NCBI GenBank assembly: GCA_031367195.1
Contig: JANLPL010000405.1
Coordinates: 1 to 6,440, forward strand
Length of the DNA stretch: 6,440 nt
Direction of reading: 5' to 3'
Source of the DNA: Roseiarcus sp031367195
Lineage (GTDB): Bacteria; Pseudomonadota; Alphaproteobacteria; Rhizobiales; Beijerinckiaceae
Below, in pieces: positions 1-6,440 of the stretch. The notes beneath the pieces were generated by a model. That model was not told the origin of the DNA. It saw only the letters and a program-made list of their open reading frames with translations, and did no database searches. The number at the start of each line of letters is the position of its first letter. Position 1 is the first letter of the stretch. The translations under genes and the position numbers were made by a program.

Positions 1-2
1 CC

Positions 3-269
3 CCGCCGCTGCCGGGGACGGCGTTCCGCACGTTTTCCCAGACGGACTACGCCGAGCGTGCGCATCCCGTGCGTCCGGGCCACGCACCCACTGCGGCGAA
101 TGTCCGGGACGAGACGTTCATGCAGAAGGGCTGGTTCAACTCCGGGCTCTTCGTCGGCATCCCACGGCCGGACAGCACGCTCTTCTACGGCTATTTCTAT
201 TTCCGCAATATCGAAAACGCAGAGGCCTTCCTGCACGGAAAGCCGATCCGGGTTTTGAACGCGCCATAG
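3..269 (+). CDS. C-terminal end of an unrecognised protein (5' end outside window)
   Basis: The frame beginning at base 3 is open from the left edge to a TAG at 267-269, giving 88 visible residues. Its codons favour G or C in third position, like the genes downstream, so I take it as real coding sequence. The start lies outside the window; the GTG at 69 and ATG at 120 read as internal codons. The visible part begins with a proline- and threonine-rich stretch (about residues 1-35). It continues into an aromatic-rich segment containing GWFNSGLFVGIPRP (about 43-56) and LFYGYFYF, and ends in IRVLNAP. I see no transmembrane helix and no catalytic motif, and I do not recognise the family. It ends 44 bp before the ABC exporter genes on the same strand, so co-transcription is possible but not shown. 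Confidence 0.7.
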   Translation, partial: PPLPGTAFRTFSQTDYAERAHPVRPGHAPTAANVRDETFMQKGWFNSGLFVGIPRPDSTLFYGYFYFRNIENAEAFLHGKPIRVLNAP

Positions 270-302
270 GCTGTAGTTCAGCGTCTCGCCGGATGCTTTG
301 AT

Positions 303-307
303 AAGGA
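303..307 (+). promoter_or_regulatory. Ribosome binding site of the yadG-like gene
   Basis: AAGGA lies 6 nt before the ATG at 314. This supports that start over the in-frame ATG three codons later, which would sit 15 nt away. No clear -35/-10 promoter is visible in the 44-bp gap after the upstream gene. Confidence 0.6.
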
Positions 308-313
308 AATTCC

Positions 314-1236
<923 letters not shown>

Positions 1237-1240
<4 letters not shown>

Positions 1241-2016
1241 TGCCGTCGATGTCAATCAACCTAAACGGAATGTGGGCGATTTATCGGGCGGAGATGGCGC
1301 GCACGGTCCGCACGGTCTGGCAAAGCGTCGCGACGCCGGTGATCACCACGGCCCTGTATTTCGTGGTCTTCGGCGGCGCGATCGGATCGCGCATTCAGCA
1401 GGTCGGCGGCGTCAGCTACGGCGCGTTTATCGTGCCGGGCCTGATCATGCTTTCGCTTCTGACCCAGAGCATCTCGAACGCATCGATCGGAATCTACTTT
1501 CCAAAATTCACCGGCACGATTTTCGAGATCCTGTCGGCCCCCTTGTCATACGGCGAGATCGTCATCGCTTACATCGGCGCGGCGGCGACCAAGTCGGTCG
1601 CCATCGGCCTCATCATTCTCGCCACGGCCACCCTTTTCGTACCCGTGCATATCCTGCACCCCGTCTGGATGGTTGGCTTCCTCGTCCTCACCGCGATCGC
1701 GTTCAGCTTGTTCGGCTTTATCATCGGTATATGGGCGAAGAATTTTGAGCAACTCGCGATCATCCCCTCGCTTATCGTGACGCCGCTCACATTTCTGGGC
1801 GGCTCCTTCTACTCGATCGACATGCTGCCGCCGGTGTGGCGGACGGTCAGCCTCTTCAACCCCGTGGTTTATCTGGTAAGCGGCTTTCGCTGGAGCTTCT
1901 ACGGCCAAGGCGATGTGAGCGTCGCCGTGAGCCTTGGCTTCACGACACTGTTCATCGGCGCCTGCCTGCTGGTTCTTTGGTGGATCTTCCGAACGGGATA
2001 TCGACTGAAGCCCTAG
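1237..2016 (+). CDS. yadH: ABC-2 type exporter permease, YadH family
   Basis: This is the inner-membrane permease of the exporter energised by the ATPase just upstream. From the ATG at 1237 it has 259 residues, close to E. coli YadH. The frame is open further back (to about 1054), but that stretch lies inside the ATPase gene and is not membrane-like. An AGGGGG at 1230-1235 precedes two adjacent ATGs (1237, 1240); spacing slightly favours 1240, and the overlap with the ATPase stop holds either way. Six hydrophobic segments are visible at about residues 28-48, 61-81, 108-135, 142-166, 175-192 and 230-252. Family-typical stretches include YGAFIVPGLIMLSLLTQS (61-78), VTPLTFLGGSFYSIDMLPP (181-199) and FNPVVYLVSGFRWSFYG (207-223), the ABC-2 membrane signature region. 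What it exports cannot be inferred from the sequence. Confidence 0.93.
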
Positions 2017-2232
2017 AAGGTACGTTCCAAGCCTGGTCAGCTCTATTCATCCTTCAACGTCGCGAGAAAGGGACGCAATCGGAGGTTGCCTGACGGGTAT
2101 CGATTGCCAGATGCGGGCGGTGTCACGGAGGAGGATTCGCTCGCGCAGAATGTGCAGCGCGTCCCGTTGCATCCGCTTGATCTATTCCGGGCGTTCGGGA
2201 CGCTGCGAGTCATCGGTCTCGACGGCGATCGT

Positions 2233-2247
2233 CGAGCGCGGCGCTCG
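2233..2247. repeat. Near-perfect palindrome in the convergent spacer
   Basis: CGAGCGC at 2233-2239 and GCGCTCG at 2241-2247 are exact reverse complements around a single base. As RNA this would fold as a short GC hairpin with about 5 bp of stem and a 5-nt loop. No T-run follows on either strand, so it is not a standard intrinsic terminator. In GC-rich DNA such a palindrome can arise by chance. Confidence 0.35.
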
Positions 2248-2269
2248 CTACAGCGCTATGAGGGGCGCG

Positions 2270-2297
2270 CTCGCGTGGCGACCCCAAAAAACGCGAG
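2270..2297. repeat. Inverted repeat with 7-bp arms and 14-nt loop
   Basis: CTCGCGT (2270-2276) and ACGCGAG (2291-2297) are exact reverse complements. The loop between them holds CCCC followed by an A-run. On the minus strand the loop carries a T-run, which is the wrong position for a terminator built on this stem alone. It could be a transcript-end stabilising hairpin or chance. Confidence 0.3.
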
Positions 2298-2318
2298 ATT
2301 TCGGCCTAGCCAGACCGA
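2286..2318 (-). terminator. Possible intrinsic terminator of the liv-type operon
   Basis: Read on the minus strand, about 55 nt past the livG-like stop, TCGGTCT and AGGCCGA (2318-2312 and 2307-2301) pair as a 7-bp stem, including one G-U, around the 4-nt loop GGCT. Six T residues follow (2291-2286). On the plus strand the same site has a C-A mismatch, so the structure suits minus-strand RNA. It is weak because 9 nt separate the stem from the T-run. Confidence 0.3.
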
Positions 2319-2372
2319 TCAAATAAGCACGACCTTCCCATCACCCCGCGTCCCCATAGGGCGCATCGTCAA

Positions 2373-3137
2373 TTAGGCGCCGAGATACGCGGAGACAACC
2401 GCGGGATTGGTCTGGACCTCGTGAGGTAAACCTTCGGCGATCTTTTTGCCGAAGTCCAGGACGACGATTTTGTCGGAAATGTCCATTATGACGGGGATAT
2501 CGTGCTCGACGATCAGAATGCACATGCCGAGTTCGCGGCGCACGCGCCGGATCAATGCGGTCATGGCCGATTTTTCCGGCGCGCTCATGCCGGCCATGGG
2601 TTCGTCGAGCAACAACAAACGCCCACCCTGCATGAGGGCGCGGCCAAATTCGATCTGCTTCTGCTGGCCATAGGAGAGTTCGGAGGGCGTCATCTCGGCG
2701 GCGTGTTCCATTCCCAGGAATGCGAGCGTCTCGCGGGCCGCCTTTTCGGTCTCGCGCTGCTCTCGTCGCGCGCTCGGCGTCATCAAGGCGCCTTGCAACA
2801 GGCCGGAACGGCCGTGGAAATAGGCCCCCACCACCAGGTTTTCCAATATGGTCAGTCCGCCGAACAAGGCGAGGTTCTGGAACGTGCGGGCGACGCCATG
2901 TCGAGCGATGAGATGCGCGCTCAATCCCGCTATCTCTTTGCCATCGAAGCGGATCGCGCCCCCCGATGGCGTGTACATCCCCGTGACGCAGTTGAAAAGA
3001 GTCGTCTTGCCGGCGCCGTTGGGGCCGATCAGCGAGGTAATGCTGCCCCGCTCCAGCGAGAAGGACACATCGTCCAGCGCCATCAGACCCTGGAAGCGCT
3101 TCTGCAGCGAGGATACTTCGAGCAGCGACCCACTCAT
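2373..3137 (-). CDS. livG: HAAT-family importer ATP-binding protein, LivG type
   Basis: This is one of the two cytoplasmic ATPases of the branched-chain amino acid type importer. All motifs are visible in its 254 residues: Walker A GPNGAGKTT (38-46), Q-loop Gln87 in ARTFQN, signature LSYGQ (154-158), Walker B LLLLDE (174-179) and H-loop His212 in VEHD. LSYGQ in place of LSGGQ, the VARTFQN-LTILEN stretch (82-100) and the long insert around residues 110-145 are characteristic of LivG/BraF rather than LivF. It is the last gene of the operon, and its ATG overlaps the LivF-type stop by 4 bp (ATGA). It has little ribosome-site sequence of its own, so translation is probably coupled. It ends in YLGA, as family members usually do. 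The substrate is not specified by this subunit. Confidence 0.93.
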   Translation of the reverse strand: MSGSLLEVSSLQKRFQGLMALDDVSFSLERGSITSLIGPNGAGKTTLFNCVTGMYTPSGGAIRFDGKEIAGLSAHLIARHGVARTFQNLALFGGLTILENLVVGAYFHGRSGLLQGALMTPSARREQRETEKAARETLAFLGMEHAAEMTPSELSYGQQKQIEFGRALMQGGRLLLLDEPMAGMSAPEKSAMTALIRRVRRELGMCILIVEHDIPVIMDISDKIVVLDFGKKIAEGLPHEVQTNPAVVSAYLGA

Positions 3138-3898
3138 GCGCCGGCGTCCGCGACAGGCGCGTGTCCCACGCCGAGATAGGAATCCTTGATGACGTCGCTG
3201 GCCGCGAGTTCAGACGATGGCCCGGAGACGACGATCCGCCCGCGATCCAGTATATAGGCGAAGCTCGCGAACTCCAGCGCGAGGCGCGCGTTCTGCTCGA
3301 CAATCAGCATCGATGTCCCCAGCGAACCGCTCACTTTGCGGAGTTGCTCATAGATCGACCTGACGATCAGCGGAGCGAGGCCGAGAGAGAGCTCGTCGAC
3401 CAGCAGCAGGCGCGGACGGCTGATCAGCGCGCGCCCGAGCGCGAGCATCTGCTGCTCGCCGCCGGAGAGCCAGCCCGCCGCCTGTTCGCGGCGTTCGAGT
3501 AGGCGTGGAAACATGGCGTAAACGGTGTCGAGCCCCTCTCGCCGGCGCCCTTTGGGAATGATCGCCGCGCCGACCATCAGATTGTCTTCCACGCTGAGCT
3601 GCTTGAATATCAATCTTCCCTCCGGCGCCTGCGCCATGCCGAGCCGCACCCGGCGATGCGCGGGAAACGCGTTCACGACCTCGCCCGCGAGCGACACGGA
3701 CCCTTTGGCGACATGGCCGCCATGCAGGTCGAGCAAGCCTGTCGTCGCGCGAATGAGCGTCGTTTTGCCCGCGCCATTGGGCCCAAGCAGCGCCACGATG
3801 CCGCCCTTGGGCACCGCGAGGCTGATGTCCTCCAGCGCCAGCCCCTTGCGCGCGTAGCCCACACAGAGACCCTCGATGGTCAGCATCGCTTCCGTCAC
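3134..3898 (-). CDS. livF: HAAT-family importer ATP-binding protein, LivF type
   Basis: This is the second ATPase of the importer. In 254 residues I see Walker A GPNGAGKTT (39-47), the LivF hallmark APEGRLIF (91-98), signature LSGGE (144-148), Walker B LLLVDE (164-169) followed by LSLGLAPL, and VEQN (200-203). Gln202 takes the place of the usual H-loop histidine, as is normal for LivF. Leu170 follows the catalytic Glu where LivG-type and most ABC ATPases have Pro; I recall other LivF-type proteins with this DEL variant. The chosen start is a GTG at 3898, overlapping the LivM stop by 4 bp and preceded by GGGGG at 6 nt; an ATG four codons later (3886) is the alternative. The protein runs about 11 alanine-rich residues past the usual YLGV end, making it somewhat longer than typical LivF. 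It precedes livG here. Confidence 0.93.
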   Translation of the reverse strand: MTEAMLTIEGLCVGYARKGLALEDISLAVPKGGIVALLGPNGAGKTTLIRATTGLLDLHGGHVAKGSVSLAGEVVNAFPAHRRVRLGMAQAPEGRLIFKQLSVEDNLMVGAAIIPKGRRREGLDTVYAMFPRLLERREQAAGWLSGGEQQMLALGRALISRPRLLLVDELSLGLAPLIVRSIYEQLRKVSGSLGTSMLIVEQNARLALEFASFAYILDRGRIVVSGPSSELAASDVIKDSYLGVGHAPVADAGA

Positions 3899-4995
3899 TT
3901 GCCGCCCCCGACCGAAAGCAGCCCGCGCAATTTCTTCCCCATGCCCGCCATACCGCCCGGCGCGAAGATGAGCAGAAGGATGATCAACAAACCGAAGATC
4001 ACCTGAACGAGCTGCGGCTTGTGGTCGACCAGTAGAAACTTCAAAGGTCCGGCGGAGCCGCTGGCCTGCGAAGCGAAGCCGGATATGACCGACGGCAACA
4101 GCAGCCAGATTGCGGCGCCCATCAGCGAGCCCGATAGCGATCCGAGGCCGCCGATGATGATCATCGCGATGAACTGGATCGCGAAATCGATGCCGAATGT
4201 CTCCGAAGTCACGTTGGTCAGGAAATAAGCGTAGAGCGCCCCGGCCATCGCGGCGATCGCCGAGCTGAAGGCAAAGGCTTTGAGCCTGAGGACGCGCACA
4301 TCCGCGCCGACCGCCGTCGCCGCGAGTTCATGATCTCGCATCGCCAACAGCGCCCGCCCTTCCCGGGTGCGCAGCGTGTTACGCAAACCCCAATAGACCA
4401 GCGCCACGACCGGCAGCAGGAAGAAGTACCAACGCATCGGCGTGCTGAGTTCGAAGGGGCCGAGCGCCGCGGGATTGTAGGGAACGCCGACGACGTCGAA
4501 ATATCGGAACTGATATTCCTGGAACACGTAAATCACTACATGATGCGCCGCCAGCGTGGAGAGCACGAAATAGAGGCCGCGCACGCGTAGCGACGGCAGG
4601 CCCGCCACGATACCAACCAGCGCGCCCGCCAATGCGGCGGCGACCAGCACCAGGGGAAACGGCCAGCCCCATTGCGTGCCAACGATCGCCGCCGTCATCG
4701 CGCCCGTGGCGTAGAAGGCCGCATGACCGATCGAGATCAGTCCCGCACAACCGGTGAGGTAGTTGAGCGACAGCGCGCCCAACATGGCGATCAGCATCAG
4801 ATTGATCTGCGTCAGGCCGAGATTGAGCAATTGCATGTTCGACAGCCGGAAGCCGAACATTGCGCGATCGGTCAGCACGATCGGGAGATAGCAGAGCAGC
4901 GCCACGGCCAGCGCGAAACGCAGCCAACGCCATAGCGTGACGCTCGGACGGGCGACCGGCGCCGACGAGACCTTGGAGGTAAGAACCGGCGTCAT
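3895..4995 (-). CDS. livM: HAAT-family importer permease, LivM type
   Basis: This is the second inner-membrane permease of the importer, partnering LivH. From the ATG at 4995 it has 366 residues. A polar N-terminus is followed by hydrophobic segments near 25-43, 56-78, 83-105, 112-133, 139-158, 188-204, 237-259, 272-300 and 328-346. Family-typical stretches are LNYLTGCAGLISIGHAAFYA (78-97), RVRGLYFVLSTLA (137-149), the ATPase-contact loop GRALLAMRDHELAATAVG (213-230) and IIGGLGSLSGSLMGAAI (280-296), ending in IFAPGGMAG. A TTG at 5010 would add five residues but sits within the ribosome-site region and would overlap LivH by 14 bp. The ATG lies one base past the LivH stop with AGGG at 6 nt, so I prefer it. 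The 3' end overlaps the LivF-type start by 4 bp. Confidence 0.93.
   Translation of the reverse strand: MTPVLTSKVSSAPVARPSVTLWRWLRFALAVALLCYLPIVLTDRAMFGFRLSNMQLLNLGLTQINLMLIAMLGALSLNYLTGCAGLISIGHAAFYATGAMTAAIVGTQWGWPFPLVLVAAALAGALVGIVAGLPSLRVRGLYFVLSTLAAHHVVIYVFQEYQFRYFDVVGVPYNPAALGPFELSTPMRWYFFLLPVVALVYWGLRNTLRTREGRALLAMRDHELAATAVGADVRVLRLKAFAFSSAIAAMAGALYAYFLTNVTSETFGIDFAIQFIAMIIIGGLGSLSGSLMGAAIWLLLPSVISGFASQASGSAGPLKFLLVDHKPQLVQVIFGLLIILLLIFAPGGMAGMGKKLRGLLSVGGGK
3905..3909 (-). promoter_or_regulatory. Ribosome binding site deciding the livF GTG start
   Basis: On the minus strand GGGGG lies 6 nt before the GTG at 3898. The alternative ATG at 3886 is 18 nt away. This supports the GTG start and the 4-bp overlap with livM. 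Confidence 0.5.
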
Positions 4996-4996
4996 C

Positions 4997-5863
4997 TCAA
5001 ACCCTGCCAAGTTCGCGTTGACCGAACAGACCCCACGGCCGCGCCAGCAGGATGAGCAGCAGCAGGCCGTAGATGACGACGTCGGTCGATTTCGGCGAGA
5101 TGTACGAAGCGGCGAATTGCTCGATCACCCCGACCAGCAAACCGCCAACGATCGCTCCGGGAATACTCTGCATGCCGCCGATCACCACCGCCGGCAGCGC
5201 CAGCAGCCCGATCGATTCCAGGTCGGTCGAGACGATCTGCAATTGGCCGAGGAACAGGCCGCCAATCGCTGCGAGCACGCTGCCGATCGCCCAGGCCAGC
5301 CGGTTCATCGCATTGACGTTGACGCCGGAGACGACGGCGGCCTCGTGTCCGTCCGCCGTCGCTCGCATCAGCAACCCGACCGAGGTGAAGCGGAAGAAGG
5401 CGCCGAAACCGGCCATGCAGGCCCAACTCACCAGCGCCGCGGTCAGGTGCAGTTGGGAGATCCGAAGCTCGCCGAACCGGAAGACGCCGTTGGGAAGCGG
5501 CGTGTCAAGCGTGCGTCCCTGCGGTCCGTACACGATCTCGCTCAGCGCGCGCAGCACCAGCGCCAGCGCGATGGTGACCATGATCACCGCGAGCATCGAC
5601 CGTCCCGACAACGGCTGGATCAACGTCATGTGGATCAGGACGCCGAGCGCCGCCGAAGCCGTAACCATGAACAGCACCGCGAGCGGAAACGGCAGCTGGA
5701 GAATCGAAATCGCGGTGACGGCGAAATAGGCGCCGCACACCGCGAGCATGCCCTGCGCGAAGTTGAAAACTTCGGTGGCCTTGAATACGACGGTGAATCC
5801 GAGGGCGACGAGCCCGTAGATGCTGCCGAGCGCGAGACCGCTGAAGAGAACCTGCGCGAACAT
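4997..5863 (-). CDS. livH: HAAT-family importer permease, LivH type
   Basis: This is the first inner-membrane permease of the importer. It has 288 residues, within the usual LivH range. Characteristic stretches are GLALGSIYGLVALGFTVVFK (9-28) running into ATEVFNFAQGML (29-40), the ATPase-contact loop GLLMRATADGHEAAVVSGVN (163-182), LALPAVVIGGMQSIPGAIVG (221-240), and ARPWGLFGQREL (274-285), the usual C-terminal signature. Hydrophobic segments are visible near 5-27, 36-56, 59-80, 90-110, 138-157, 190-210, 218-246 and 262-275. The ATG at 5863 has GGGG at 6 nt and lies 15 bp past the binding-protein stop. The gene ends one base before the livM ATG. Order and spacing point to a single operon with its neighbours. 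Confidence 0.94.
   Translation of the reverse strand: MFAQVLFSGLALGSIYGLVALGFTVVFKATEVFNFAQGMLAVCGAYFAVTAISILQLPFPLAVLFMVTASAALGVLIHMTLIQPLSGRSMLAVIMVTIALALVLRALSEIVYGPQGRTLDTPLPNGVFRFGELRISQLHLTAALVSWACMAGFGAFFRFTSVGLLMRATADGHEAAVVSGVNVNAMNRLAWAIGSVLAAIGGLFLGQLQIVSTDLESIGLLALPAVVIGGMQSIPGAIVGGLLVGVIEQFAASYISPKSTDVVIYGLLLLILLARPWGLFGQRELGRV
5002..5005 (-). promoter_or_regulatory. Ribosome binding site deciding the livM start
   Basis: On the minus strand AGGG lies 6 nt before the ATG at 4995, inside the last codons of livH. An in-frame TTG at 5010 is upstream of this site and so would not be served by it. The ATG is therefore the better start. Confidence 0.5.
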
Positions 5864-5869
5864 GTCGAT

Positions 5870-5873
5870 CCCC
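5870..5873 (-). promoter_or_regulatory. Ribosome binding site of livH
   Basis: On the minus strand GGGG lies 6 nt before the ATG at 5863, within the 15-bp gap after the binding-protein stop. The gap is too short for a separate promoter, which supports co-transcription. Confidence 0.5.
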
Positions 5874-5878
5874 GGCGC

Positions 5879-6440
5879 TTACTTCGTGTATTTCTCGAAG
5901 GCGCTGTATTCGCCGAAGGCCTTGAATTTGTTCGTGCCGTAGTCGTAGCCGAACATTTTCAGCACCTTTGGACCGGTATGGTCGTCCTTGGTGTAGACGA
6001 TCGGCGCCGCGAGGCCCTGGCTATCCACCGTGAAACCCTGCGCCAGCGTATCCACCAACTTCGCCCGCGATGCGTCGGCGCCGACCTTCGTCAGCGCTTC
6101 GGCGGCCATCTGACCGGTGACCCAGCCAGCGACGTAGTTGATGTTCTCCTTCAGCGCGGTGTGCCCAGCCTTGTCGGCATAGGCGGACAAAGCGACGTTG
6201 CCGGGTGTCTGATCGGAGCCGCCCGGCGTGAAGCAACTGATGAAGGTGTAGTTGGCGCCGGCCTTCGGCCCGAGCGCCTTGTAGACGGAAGGCGTGCCGA
6301 GATAGGTGATGCCGAAGGCGGGAATGTCGAGGCCATATTGCGCGAGCGCCTTCATCGTCAGGATCGCGGTGTTTTCGATCCCATAGATCGTGATGAAATC
6401 CGGCTTCTGCGCCATGATCTCCTGCACCTGCGGCGTCACG
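5879..6440 (-). CDS. Periplasmic substrate-binding protein of the HAAT importer, C-terminal part
   Basis: This captures the ligand in the periplasm and delivers it to LivH and LivM. Only the last 186 or so residues, roughly the C-terminal half, are in the window; the signal peptide and most of the first lobe lie beyond the right edge. The GTG at 6437-6439 is an internal valine codon. The fold family is Leu/Ile/Val-binding-like (Peripla_BP_6). Visible hallmarks are KPDFITIYG (12-20), MKALAQYGLDIPAFG, the middle stretch NYVAGWVTGQMAAEALTK, and the family-typical tail DDHTGPKVLKMFGYDYG. One cysteine, in TFISCFTPGG, has no visible partner. The stop lies 15 bp before livH, whose ribosome site falls in that gap. 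The gene is first in the visible operon. Ligand contacts are mostly in the missing part, so the substrate cannot be named. Confidence 0.9.
   Translation of the reverse strand, partial: VTPQVQEIMAQKPDFITIYGIENTAILTMKALAQYGLDIPAFGITYLGTPSVYKALGPKAGANYTFISCFTPGGSDQTPGNVALSAYADKAGHTALKENINYVAGWVTGQMAAEALTKVGADASRAKLVDTLAQGFTVDSQGLAAPIVYTKDDHTGPKVLKMFGYDYGTNKFKAFGEYSAFEKYTK

Larger units (their letters stand above)
2017..2372. other. Non-coding spacer between convergent operons
   Basis: This 356-bp stretch separates the end of the yadH-like gene from the end of the livG-like gene, so both operons read into it. I see no gene I would defend. A plus-strand frame from a TTG at 2086 to 2376 (96 codons) has mixed third positions, only a GGAGG directly abutting the TTG, and no recognisable motif, and it runs into the end of the livG-like gene. 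A minus-strand frame (2172 down to 2047, 41 codons) looks somewhat protein-like but lacks a good ribosome site, and the same frame upstream of it has stops. Inverted repeats lie at 2233-2247 and 2270-2297, and a possible terminator at 2286-2318. Confidence 0.6.

Noticed and set aside
2086..2376. 96-codon plus-strand frame in the convergent spacer
   Set aside because: Start is TTG directly abutting GGAGG (wrong spacing), third positions are mixed, there is no motif, and it runs into the end of livG.
2502..3179. 225-codon plus-strand frame opposite livG
   Set aside because: Antisense shadow, rich in Arg, Gln and His, with no recognisable feature.
2341..3303. 320-codon minus-strand frame across livG and part of livF
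   Set aside because: It is a second reading frame over two convincing genes, rich in Arg, with no motif. The livG frame has every ATPase motif.
4379..4933. 184-codon minus-strand frame within livM
   Set aside because: Out-of-frame shadow; the livM frame carries the family motifs.
5073..5729. 218-codon plus-strand frame opposite livH
   Set aside because: Antisense of a well-supported permease; its Ser/Thr/Pro-rich composition mirrors hydrophobic codons on the other strand.

Overview
The window is GC-rich, and the coding frames carry G or C at most third positions. The gene families and protein style suggest an alphaproteobacterium, perhaps in the Hyphomicrobiales. That placement is inferred from composition and from the look of the proteins; there is no marker gene in the window. 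I see no RNA gene, insertion sequence, CRISPR array or phage gene.

Left part, plus strand (1-2016). The 3' end of an unrecognised gene runs in from the left edge and stops at 269. After 44 bp comes a two-gene ABC-2 type cassette: a 308-residue ATPase of the YadG type (314-1240), overlapping by 4 bp a six-helix permease of the YadH type (1237-2016). Together they would form one exporter in the inner membrane. Its substrate cannot be read from the sequence.

Middle (2017-2372). About 356 bp lie between two convergent transcription units. They hold no convincing gene, several short inverted repeats, and one weak hairpin plus T-run that could end the minus-strand operon.

Right part, minus strand (6440 down to 2373). 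This is a complete set of components for a HAAT-family (branched-chain amino acid type, Liv) importer, transcribed right to left. The order is periplasmic binding protein (cut by the window edge), LivH-type permease, LivM-type permease, LivF-type ATPase, LivG-type ATPase. Genes are separated by 15 bp or less, or overlap by 4 bp, so they are almost certainly one translationally coupled operon. The binding protein would capture a ligand in the periplasm, LivH and LivM would form the channel, and LivF and LivG would power it. The ligand may be a branched-chain amino acid, but the same family also takes urea, amides and aromatic acids, and nothing here decides between them.

My overall reading is that this is ordinary transport DNA. 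I do not see an undescribed system. The least explained parts are the truncated gene at the left edge and the convergent spacer.
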